Of a stretch of DNA of 64,000 nucleotides, positions 17,194-27,789 are shown piece after piece (within the stretch, counting starts at the first letter, position 1; the number at the start of each line of letters is the position of its first letter). Source of the DNA: Streptomyces tuirus (GTDB taxonomy: Bacteria > Actinomycetota > Actinomycetes > Streptomycetales > Streptomycetaceae); contig JAGTPG010000001.1 of NCBI GenBank assembly GCA_018195615.1, forward strand, positions 2,294,501-2,358,500, read 5' to 3'. The position numbers and the translations under genes are program-made. Under the pieces are notes generated by a model that was not told the origin of the DNA, ran no database searches, and saw only the letters and a list, made by a program, of their open reading frames with translations.

Positions 17194-18393
17194 ATGGCAC
17201 GGACGCGCACCCGGCGTCTGCGCTGGACGGGGGCCTGGCCGCGGCGATCTGCGCCGCGGCCTTTTCGGCCACCACCCTGCCCGCGCACGCCGCACCGGAG
17301 GGGCGGATACTCGGCGCCGGAGAACCCGGCTCCGTGCACGGCAGTTACCTGGTGACACTGAAGGAGGGCACCCGGGCACCGTCGGCGGCCGGGAAGAGCC
17401 TGGCCGAGCGGTACGGGGTGGAGATCAGCCACACCTACGGCACGGTCCTGAACGGCTACGCGATCCGGGCGGACGAGAGACAGGCCGGGCGGCTGGCCGC
17501 CGACCCACGGGTCGCCTCGGTCGTCCAGGACACCCGCGTGCGCCTCGACGGCACCCAGCGCAACCCGCCGTCCTGGGGCTGGACCGCGTCGACCAGCCCG
17601 CCCTGCCGCTGGATCGCGGCTACACCTGGCCCGGTCCGGCGGGCGCCGGGGTGACGGTGTACGTGATCGACACCGGTGTCCGGACCACGCACCAGGACTT
17701 CGGCGGCCGGGCGAGCCACGGCTGGGACTTCGTCGGGAACGACAAGGTCGCCTCGGACGCCAACGGCCACGGCACACACGTCGCCGGCACGGTCGCCGGG
17801 ACCGCCCACGGCGTCGCCAAGAAGGCCCGGATCGTCTCCGTGCGCGTCCTCGACGCCGCGGGCGGGGGCACCACGGCCCGGGTGATCGCCGGGATCGACT
17901 GGGTGACCCGGCACGCGAAGAAGCCCGCGGTCGCCAACCTCAGCCTGGGCGGCCCGCGCAACGACCGGCTGGACGCCGCCGTCCGCGCCTCCATCGCCTC
18001 CGGCGTCACCTACACGGTCGCCGCGGGCAACGACGGCAGGCCGGCCGGCCTGTACTCCCCCGGGAGCGTCAAGCAGGCGATCACGGTCGGCGCGACCGAC
18101 CGGAGGGATGCGAAACCGGCCTTCTCCAACCACGGTTCCGCCCTGGATCTGTTCGCCCCGGGCGTGCACATCACCTCCGCGTCCGCCGCGAGCGACACCG
18201 CACGGGCCACGTACTCGGGCACCTCGATGGCCTCCCCGCACGCCGCCGGCGCCGCAGCGCTGTATCTCGCGGACCACCCGAAGGCGACTCCGGCCCAGGT
18301 CGCGAGGGCCCTGGCCGTCTCGGCGGTGGTCAAGAAGATCTCCGGCGGGGGCCCAGATCGCCGGACAGACTGCTGCGGGTGCCGGGCGTCTAG
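17194..18393 (+). CDS. Secreted subtilisin-like serine protease (S8); three frameshifts in the sequence
   Basis: Restored protein of about 400 residues: signal peptide (MARTRTRRLRW then GLAAAICAAAFSATTLPAHA), I9 inhibitor propeptide (SYLVTLKEGTRAPSAAGKS onward), and an S8 catalytic domain with Asp in VYVIDTGVRTTHQD, His in NGHGTHVAGT and Ser in GTSMASPHAAGAA. The ATG at 17194 has GAGGAGGGG ahead of it. Single bases are missing near G-runs 17229-17233 and 17575-17578 and near C-run 18352-18354; after repair the protein ends at 18393. A perfect terminator hairpin follows. It lies between glgP and glgE without obvious metabolic connection. Confidence 0.88.
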
Positions 18394-18417
18394 GGCGAAG
18401 CCGCGGCCATGCCAGGG

Positions 18418-18448
18418 ACCGGCCTCGTCCGTCGCGGACGAGGCCGGT
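18418..18448 (+). terminator. Perfect 14-bp hairpin terminator
   Basis: ACCGGCCTCGTCCG, a 3-nt loop, and the exact complement, followed by CTTGTGTGT. It is located 25 bp after the S8 protease and separates it from the glgE operon. Confidence 0.85.
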
Positions 18449-18494
18449 CTTGTGTGTCGACATACGCGTGAGTAGTTAACAAGGTGCCGGATTG

Positions 18495-18513
18495 CCCACC
18501 CGAATAGGGTGGG
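18495..18513 (+). promoter_or_regulatory. Inverted repeat in glgE upstream region
   Basis: CCCACCC-GAATA-GGGTGGG, a perfect 7-bp dyad about 95 bp upstream of the glgE start. TAGGGT inside it could be a -10 element, so the dyad may be an operator over the operon promoter. Inference only. Confidence 0.35.
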
Positions 18514-18606
18514 AAGGCTCCTCCGGGTACCCTCTCAGGAGCACCAAGCAGGACCCACCTCCCCACAGACATCCGCCCACCCACGTTGACGCGGACAGGA
18601 GCGGTC

Positions 18607-20717
18607 ATGCCCGCCAAGCACCATTCGTCACCACCCCCGACCCGTCGCACCGGGGCGCGCGCGCCCGGCGGCGAGGCCCGCCCCGTGCGCCCGGCCGACA
18701 CCGGCCCACCGGCCCCGCGACCACCCGCCGCGGGCGGGGCGACCGCCGTCGGGCGCATACCCGTCCTCGACGTCCGCCCGGTCGTCCAGCACGGACGCCG
18801 GCCGGCCAAGGCCGTGACCGGCGAGACCTTCCAGATCTCGGCGACCGTGTTCCGGGAGGGGCACGACGCGGTCGCCGCCAATGTCGTCCTGAAGGACCCC
18901 GAGGGCCGCCCCGGGCCGTGGACGCCGATGCGGGAGCTGGCCCCCGGGACGGACCGGTGGGGAGCCACGGTCACCGCCGGGGAGCCCGGCCTGTGGACGT
19001 TCACCGTGGAGGCGTGGGGCGATCCGATCGGCACCTGGCGCCACCACGCCGAGATCAAGATCCCGGCGGGCATGGACACGGACGTCGTCCTGGAGGAGGG
19101 CGCGCGCCTGTACGAGCGGGCGGCCTCGGATGTGCCCGAGGAGGACGGCCGGCGGGACGTGATCCTGGCCGCCGTCGACGCCCTGCGGGACGAGAACCGC
19201 CCGGCGTCGGCGCGGTTGGCGGCGGCGTTGACGCCGGAGGTGGACGAGGTGCTGGCCCGCCACCCGCTGCGGGAGCTGGTCACCAGCAGCGATCCGCTGC
19301 CGCTGCTGGTGGAGCGGGAGCGGGCCCTGTACGGCTCCTGGTACGAGTTCTTCCCCCGCTCCGAGGGCACTGCCGCCCAGCCGCACGGCACGTTCCGCAC
19401 CGCCGCGCGCAGACTGCCGGCGATCGCCGCCATGGGCTTCGACGTGGTCTACCTGCCCCGATCCACCCCATCGGCACCACCTTCCGCAAGGGAAAGAACA
19501 ACACCCTCTCCCCGGCCCCGACGACGTCGGCGTGCCCTGGGCCATCGGCTCCCCCGAGGGCGGCCACGACACCGTCCACCCCGCCCTGGGCACCCTGGAG
19601 GACTTCACCTGGTTCGTGGAGCAGGCCCGCGGCCTGGGCCTGGAGATCGCCCTGGACTTCGCCCTGCAGTGCTCCCCGGACCACCCCTGGGTGCACAAAC
19701 ACCCCGAGTGGTTCCACCACCGCCCGACGGCACCATCGCCCACGCCGAGAACCCGCCGAAGAAGTACCAGGACATCTACCCCATCGCCTTCGACGCCGAC
19801 ATGGACGGCCTCATCGCCGAGACGCTGCGGGTGCTGCGGCACTGGATGGACCGCGGGGTGCGGATCTTCCGCGTGGACAACCCGCACACCAAGCCGGTCG
19901 TGTTCTGGGAGCGGGTCATCGCCGACATCAACCGCACCGACCCCGACGTGATCTTCCTGGCGGAGGCGTTCACCCGCCCGGCCATGATGCACACCCTGGC
20001 CCAGATCGGCTTCCAGCAGTCCTACACCTACTTCACCTGGCGCAACTCCAAGCCGGAACTGACCGAGTACCTCACCGAACTCTCGGGGAGGCCGCCTCCT
20101 ACATGCGGCCCAACTTCTTCGCCAACACCCCCGACATCCTGCACGCCTACCTGCAGCACGGCGGCCGGCCCGCCTTCGAGGTCCGGGCCGTCCTCGCCGC
20201 CACCCTCTCGCCCACCTGGGCGTCTACTCCGGCTACGAGCTGTGTGAGAACACCCCGCTCAGGCAGGGCGGCGAGGAGTACCTCGACTCGGAGAAGTACC
20301 AGCTCAGGCACCGCGACTGGGAAGCGGCCGAGCGCGCGGGACACACCATCACCCCGCTGCTGACCCGGCTCAACACCATCCGGCGGGAGAACCCTGCCCT
20401 CCAGCAGCTGCGTGACCTCCACTTCCACCACGCGGACCAGGAAGCGGTGATCGCCTACTCGAAGCGGAAGGGTTCGAACACGGTTCTGGTGGTCGCCAAC
20501 CTCGACCCCCACCACACCCAGGAGGCCACGGTCTCGTTGGACATGCCGCAACTCGGCCTGGACTGGCACGAGTCGGTGCCGGTGCGCGACGAGCTCACCG
20601 GCGAGACCTACCACTGGGGCAGGGCCAACTATGTGCGCCTCGAACCGGGCCATCGTCCCGCGCACGTCTTCTCGGTTCTGCGACCGTCCAACCCGCAGAT
20701 CGAGGGTCACCCACAAC

Positions 20718-20721
<4 letters not shown>
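18607..20721 (+). CDS. glgE: Alpha-1,4-glucan:maltose-1-phosphate maltosyltransferase GlgE; six frameshifts in the sequence
   Basis: GH13_3 enzyme that extends alpha-1,4-glucans with maltosyl units from maltose-1-phosphate made by Pep2. Recognisable stretches are [43 protein letters not shown], the nucleophile region [13 protein letters not shown], the acid/base region FLAEAFTRP, and [12 protein letters not shown]. Start ATG 18607 has AGGAG upstream. One base is missing at each of 19456-19459, 19516-19519, 19723-19725, 20085-20088, 20218-20220 and 20704-20706. After the last repair the protein ends ...GSPTT at 20721, overlapping treS by ATGA, which itself supports the repair. The N-terminal ~45 residues are Pro/Arg/Ala-rich and poorly conserved. 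Confidence 0.93.
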
Positions 20722-22416
<1,695 letters not shown>

Positions 22417-22417
<1 letters not shown>

Positions 22418-22496
22418 GGCCGGAAGCGGCCTGTTGAGGCCAGATCCGCGGGACGGGCCGCAAACCCCCGTGGCGGGGCGTTTCTCCCGCCCCGCC
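22417..22496 (+). terminator. Two hairpins in the treS-pep2 gap
   Basis: AGGCCG-GAAG-CGGCCT (22417-22432) sits on the treS stop codon, and GGCGGGGCG-TTTCTCC-CGCCCCGCC (22472-22496) follows. With a 190-bp gap they may terminate part of the transcription before pep2 or stabilise the mRNA 3' end. Confidence 0.5.
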
Positions 22497-22608
22497 CGGG
22501 GCACGCATCAGTAACACCCCGCCCACCCGCGTGAGCCGGAGGGGCGCCGCCGGGAGCTGCCGAAGCCATCCGGAGGCGCACCCACAACGGGTGAAAGGAC
22601 GCGACGCC

Positions 22609-24051
22609 ATGTCGGAAGCCGTCACACGCACCGTCACCGCCCCGCCCGGCCTTCTTGCCTCCCTGGATCCACTGCTGCGGGAGTGGCTGCCACGCCAGCG
22701 CTGGTTCGCCGGCAAGGGACGTCAGGTCACCGGGTTCACGCTGGTCGCCGCCACCGAGCTGCTCCCGGGCACCGGCAAGCTCGGCCTGTACCACCTTCTG
22801 GTCCGCGCCCATCAGCCGCTGGTCCCGGCCCACGGTGCGCCGGACCACCCCGGCGACTGCTACCAGCTCCTGATAGGCGTGCGCGAGGCGCTGCCGCCTC
22901 GGCTCGCGCCCGCGCTGATCGGACACCTCTCGACGGGGCCGCTGGCCGGCCGGACGGTCTACGACGCCCTGCACGATCCCCGGCCCGCCGAGCTGCTCCT
23001 GGAGGCCCTGCGCACCCAGGCCCGTATCGGCGGGCTCCGCTTCGAACGGGACCGGCGGCAGGACATCCGGTCCGGGCTGGTGCCGCGCGTGGTGACCGCG
23101 GAACAGTCCAACTCGTCGATCGTCTACGGAGATACGTTCATCCTGAAGCTGTTGCGCCGGATCGTGCCCGGCGTCAACCCCGACCTGGAGCTGCCGCTGG
23201 CACTGGCCCGCGAGGGCTGCCCCCGCGTGCCCTCCCCGACGGCCTGGATGGTCGCGGACGTCGACCCCGCGGCGGACCCGGTGATCTCGGCGGGCCCGGC
23301 GGACCTCGCCGGCCAGCCGTACGTGCTGGGGGTGCTCCAGCCGTTCGTGCAGGGCGCCTCCGACGGCTGGGAGCTGGCGCTGCGGGAGCTCGCCAAGGGG
23401 GAGGACTTCGGCGCCGAGGCGCGGGCGCTGGGGCGGGCCACCGCCGAGGTGCACACCGCCCTGGCCCGGGCGTTGCCGACGGTCACGCTCGGTCATGTGC
23501 AGTTGGAGCTCATGGTCGGCGGCATGATCGAGCGGCTGGAGGCGGCCGTCCAGGCGGTGCCCGCGCTCAGGCCCTACACCGGCGGCCTGAGGTCGGCGTT
23601 CACGGCGCTGGGTGATCTGGCCGCCGAGGGCCGCACCTGGACCGCGCAGCGCGTGCACGGCGACCTGCACCTCGGTCAGTGCCTGCGCTCGCCGGCCGGC
23701 GAGTGGTGGCTGATCGACTTCGAGGGCGAGCCGGCCCGGCCGCTGGCCGAGCGGCGCATGCCGCAGCCGGCGGTGCGGGACGTCGCCGGGATGCTGCGGT
23801 CCTTCGACTACGCGGCGCGCTCGGCCGATCCGCCCCAGCCGGACTGGGCCGAGACCTGCCGTTCCGCGTACTGCTCCGGCTACGCGGAGGCCTCCGGCCG
23901 CGATCCGCGCACCGACCCGGTGCTGCTGCGCGCCTACGAGACGGACAAGGCGATCTATGAGGTGGTGTACGAGGCCCGGCACCGCCCCGACTGGCTGCCG
24001 GTGCCCCTGGCCGCCATAGACCGGCTCGCCTCGTCCGGCCACCTGACCTGA
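22609..24051 (+). CDS. pep2: Maltokinase Pep2 (Mak)
   Basis: Phosphorylates maltose with ATP to alpha-maltose-1-phosphate, the donor for GlgE. 480 residues, intact. The N-terminal cap holds WLPRQRWFAGKGR, typical of the family; the C-terminal kinase lobe has the aminoglycoside-kinase-like catalytic loop VHGDLHLGQCLR and the metal-binding WLIDFEGEPARP. The ATG at 22609 follows GAAAGGA. It stands between treS and glgB, as in the standard actinobacterial GlgE-pathway order. Confidence 0.93.
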   Translation: MSEAVTRTVTAPPGLLASLDPLLREWLPRQRWFAGKGRQVTGFTLVAATELLPGTGKLGLYHLLVRAHQPLVPAHGAPDHPGDCYQLLIGVREALPPRLAPALIGHLSTGPLAGRTVYDALHDPRPAELLLEALRTQARIGGLRFERDRRQDIRSGLVPRVVTAEQSNSSIVYGDTFILKLLRRIVPGVNPDLELPLALAREGCPRVPSPTAWMVADVDPAADPVISAGPADLAGQPYVLGVLQPFVQGASDGWELALRELAKGEDFGAEARALGRATAEVHTALARALPTVTLGHVQLELMVGGMIERLEAAVQAVPALRPYTGGLRSAFTALGDLAAEGRTWTAQRVHGDLHLGQCLRSPAGEWWLIDFEGEPARPLAERRMPQPAVRDVAGMLRSFDYAARSADPPQPDWAETCRSAYCSGYAEASGRDPRTDPVLLRAYETDKAIYEVVYEARHRPDWLPVPLAAIDRLASSGHLT

Positions 24052-24078
24052 CCCACCCTCGCCCTGGAGGCTCCGCCC

Positions 24079-26932
24079 GTGACCCCCGCCCTGAGTCCAG
24101 CGGTTCGCGTCCCAAGGGGACGGCCGGGAGAAGATCCCCGAGCAGCCCACGGCCGCCCAGCAGAAGAGCGCCGCGAAGAAGACGGCGGTGCCGAAACAGG
24201 CAGCGGCCAAGAAGGGGACGGCCGCCGCGAAGTCGACTGCCGCGAAGAAGGCCGCCGCCAGGAAAACGCCCTCCGCGCAGTCGCCCGCGACGCAGGCCGC
24301 GGCGAAGAAGACCGCGGCCAAGAAGGCCGCCCCGGCGAAGACGACGGCCGTGAAGAAGGCCGCCACGAAGAAGGCCGTCACGAAGAAGTCGGCTCCCGCG
24401 AAGGCGACCGCGGCGAAGTCCACCGCCAAGAAGGTGGCGGCGACGAAGGCAGCCGCCGAGAAGCCGACGGCGAAGAAGGCGACGACCAAGAAGGCGACCG
24501 CGAAGAAGGCCGCGACCACGAAGGCCACGGCCACGAAGGCGGCTGCTTCCAAGGCCACTGCCGCCAAGGCGCCTGCCGTCAGCCCCTCCGCGAAGAAGGC
24601 CGCCATGAAGAAGGCGCCTGCCAAGAAGGCGCCTGTCAAGAAGACCACCGCCAAGAAAACCACCGCCAGGAAGGCCACCACCGGGACAGCCACCGCCGCG
24701 AAGGCCGCTCCCGCCCAGGTCGTCCCCCCGGAGATGGAGATCGCCGTCTCGCCCGCCGTCGACGCGGTGGACCGGGAACGGCTGCTCCACGGCACGCACC
24801 ACGCCCCGCACTCCGTGCTCGGCGCCCACCCCGTGCCCGGCGGGGTCGCGTTCCGGGCGTTCCGGCCGTACGCGCGGTCGGTGACCGTCCTCGCCGGGGA
24901 GCTGCGGGCGGAGCTGCACGACGACGGGGAGGGGTTCTTCTCCGGTCTGCTGCCGCTGACGGAGGCCCCGGTGTACCGGCTGCTCGTGGAGTACGACGGG
25001 ACGGTCCTGGACACCGAGGACGCCTACCGCTTCCTGCCCACGCTGGGCGAGCTGGACCTGCACCTGATCGGCGAGGGCCGCCACGAGGAGCTGTGGACGG
25101 CGCTGGGCGCGCACCCGACGACCCACCAGGGCGTGACCGGCACCCGGTTCGCGGTGTGGGCGCCGAACGCGCGCGGCGTGCGCGTGGCCGGCACCTTCAA
25201 CTTCTGGGACGGCACCGGCCACGCCATGCGGTCGCTGGGGTCGTCCGGGGTGTGGGAGCTGTTCCTGCCGGACATCGGCGAGGGCGAGCTGTACAAGTTC
25301 GAGATCACCCGCCCCGACGGTTCGAAGACGCTGCGCGCCGATCCGCTGGCCCGCCGCACCGAGGTGCCGCCCGCGACCTCGTCGGTCATCACGTCCTCGC
25401 GGTACGAGTGGGGCGACGCCGAGTGGCTGGCCCGGCGCGCCGGGGCCCCAGCGCACGAGTCGCCGTTCTCCGTGTACGAGATCCATCTGCCGTCCTGGCG
25501 ACCGGGACTGACCTACCGTCAGCTGGCTGAGCAGCTCCCGGGATACGTGAAGAACCTGGGCTTCACACATGTCGAGCTGATGCCGGTGGCGGAGCATCCG
25601 TTCGGCGGGTCCTGGGGCTACCAGGTCACCGGCTTCTACGCGCCCACGGCCCGCCTCGGCACGCCCGACGACTTCCGGTACCTGGTCGACAAGCTGCACC
25701 AGGCCGGCATCGGCGTCCTGATGGACTGGGTGCCCGCCCACTTCCCGCGCGACGACTGGGCGCTGGCCGAGTTCGACGGCCGGCCCCTGTACGAGCACGA
25801 GGATCCGCTGCGGGCCGCGCACCCCGACTGGGGAACGCTGGAGTTCGACTACGGGCGCAACGAGGTGCGCAACTTCCTCGTCGCGAACGCCCTGTACTGG
25901 TGCGAGGAGTTCCACATCGACGGGCTACGCGTGGACGCGGTGGCGTCCATGCTGTACCTCGACTACTCGCGTGAGCCGGGCCAGTGGACGCCCAACGAGT
26001 ACGGCGGCCGGGAGAACCTGGACGCGGTGGCGTTCCTGCAGGAGATGAACGCGACGGTGTACCGCAGGGTGCCCGGCGTGGTCACCATCGCCGAGGAGTC
26101 GACCGCCTGGGACGGTGTCACCCGGGCCACCCACCACAAGGGCCCGAGCGGCTTCGGCGGGCTCGGGTTCGGGCTGAAGTGGAACATGGGCTGGATGCAC
26201 GACTCGCTGCAGTACATGAGCCACGAGCCGGTGCACCGCAAGTACCACCACCACGAGATGACGTTCTCGATGGTGTACGCCTACAGCGAGAACTACGTGC
26301 TGCCGATCTCCCACGACGAGGTCGTGCACGGCAAGGGGTCCCTGGTGTCGAAGATGCCCGGCGACTGGTGGCAGCAGCGTGCCGGGCACCGGGCCTACCT
26401 CGGCTTCATGTGGGCCCACCCGGGCAAGCAACTTCTGTTCATGGGGCAGGAGTTCGCGCAGGGAGCCGAGTGGTCCGAGGCGCACGGGCCCGACTGGTGG
26501 CTGCTGGATCCGGGATACGGGGCGGAGCCCGACCACCGGGGCGTGCGTGACCTGGTTCGCGACCTCAACACCGTGTACCGCGCCTCGCCGGCACTGTGGC
26601 GGCTGGACACGGACCCGGCGGGCTTCGAGTGGGTGGTCGGGGACGCCGCCGACGACAACGTCCTGGCGTTCCTGCGGCTGGACCCGGAGGGCACCCCGCT
26701 GCTGGCGGTGTCGAACTTCGCGCCGGTGGTCCGCCAGGACTACCGGCTGGGTGTGCCGGAGGACGTCCCCGCCTGGCACGAGGCCGTCAACACCGACGCC
26801 GACCGCTACGGCGGCAGCGATGTCACCCATCCCCACCCGGTCAAGCCCGAGGCCCAGCCCTGGCACGGCCGCCCGGCGAGCATCCGCCTGACCCTGCCAC
26901 CACTGGCGACGGTGTGGCTGCGGCCGGCTTAG
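24079..26932 (+). CDS. glgB: 1,4-alpha-glucan branching enzyme GlgB with long Lys/Ala-rich N-terminal tail; two frameshifts near start
   Basis: Introduces alpha-1,6 branches into the GlgE product. After a Lys/Ala tail (residues ~30-213) the enzyme is ordinary: N-terminal beta-sandwich domains (from [18 protein letters not shown] and [18 protein letters not shown]), GH13 barrel with nucleophile in [17 protein letters not shown], acid/base in [12 protein letters not shown] and [19 protein letters not shown], and a C-terminal beta domain. The likely start is GTG 24079; the frame reaches the tail only if one base is added at each of 24083-24087 (C-run) and 24126-24128 (G-run), giving [19 protein letters not shown]. 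Without repair, translation could begin only inside the tail (GTG 24188). Restored length is about 951 residues, well above the usual ~730. Confidence 0.9.
24150..24716 (+). repeat. Low-complexity GCGAAGAAG-type coding repeat (glgB tail)
   Basis: About 570 bp of degenerate GCC/GCG-AAG-AAG-ACC triplets encoding alternating Ala, Lys and Thr with many AKKA and TKKA units. The resulting tail is strongly basic and resembles bacterial histone-H1-like proteins. The reading frame is continuous into the enzyme. Confidence 0.8.
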
Positions 26933-26971
26933 GAGGCCTCTGTCCGCTGTGACACGGCTGTGACGGGAGGT

Positions 26972-27364
26972 ATGGCTTCCGCCACAGCCGGGCCGGTTCC
27001 GCGCTGGTGGGGTGGCCCCATGCGTGCCGCCTCGCTCGGTTTCGGTGTCTCACTGGCTTGCGCCACCGGGGTCGTCGCCATGGCGTTTCCCGGGCGGCCC
27101 GAACCCTGGCCGGTGCTTCTGATGCGGCGCTCGGCGGCGATGACCGCGTGGGCGGCCGCGTCCGTGTACGCCTCGGGGTTCTTCGCCGTACTCCCGGACA
27201 CGGTCCACTGCGTCCGCGACGACGGCTCCGTCTACTCCGGCGAACCCGCCTACGGGTGGATGAACCGGGCGAGCGCGTCCCTCGCCCTGGCCGCCGCCGT
27301 GCTCGCCATCGGCGCGGGCTGCGCGATGAAGCTCCGTGCCCGGGAGAGCACGGTGGCCTCATGA
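26972..27364 (+). CDS. Small membrane protein, unknown function (1 of a pair)
   Basis: About 130 residues with three hydrophobic segments (near SLGFGVSLACATGVVAMAF, MTAWAAASVYASGFFA and ASASLALAAAVLAIGAG). Between the second and third is the motif CVRDDGSVY, repeated in variant form in the next protein. The start is uncertain: ATG 26972 follows GGGAGG very closely, GTG 26960 and ATG 27020 are alternatives. The stop overlaps the next ATG (ATGA). I do not recognise the family. Confidence 0.6.
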   Translation: MASATAGPVPRWWGGPMRAASLGFGVSLACATGVVAMAFPGRPEPWPVLLMRRSAAMTAWAAASVYASGFFAVLPDTVHCVRDDGSVYSGEPAYGWMNRASASLALAAAVLAIGAGCAMKLRARESTVAS

Positions 27365-27770
27365 CGCTGCTCCCGGTCTTCGCCTCTCTCGTGATCGGCT
27401 GGGTCGCGCTGCGGGGCCTGCTGGCGCATCCGCTGCTGCCGCTGTGGGTGCGGACCGCGGTGTTCTGGTCGGTGCCGCTGGGCGCCGTCACCTGGGTGCT
27501 GATCATGACGGCGGACGACGCCTTCCTGTTCCCGGAGACCGCCCCCTGCCCGCGTGAGCCCCTGCGGAAGGGCATCATCGGCAGCGGGGAGGTCTCGGGC
27601 GTCTCCACCGCCTTCCCACCACGCGCCTACTGCGCGTGGGAGGACGGCACCGTCTACGATCTCGCGCCCGGGCCGAGTTCCTGTTCTGGGTCTTCTTCGC
27701 CCTGACGGTCGTACCACTCGCAGCCGGACTGTGGCACGCCCTGCGGGATCCGAAGTCCCTCCGCCGGTAG
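27361..27770 (+). CDS. Small membrane protein, unknown function (2 of a pair); one frameshift
   Basis: About 136 residues after repair. Two hydrophobic segments (VFASLVIGWVALRGLLA and TAVFWSVPLGAVTWVLIM), an extracytoplasmic loop with three cysteines and the motif CAWEDGTVY, then a last helix (EFLFWVFFALTVVPLAAG) reached only by adding one base at 27670-27672. Without that base the protein would end early in a non-hydrophobic stretch. It is translationally coupled to the preceding gene and convergent with helD. Confidence 0.6.
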
Positions 27771-27789
27771 GCGCGTTCGGCCGTCGGGG

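Noticed and set aside
24170..24716. A separate histone-like gene upstream of glgB
   Set aside because: The Lys/Ala frame runs without a stop directly into the branching enzyme and no start for the enzyme alone has a ribosome-binding site.
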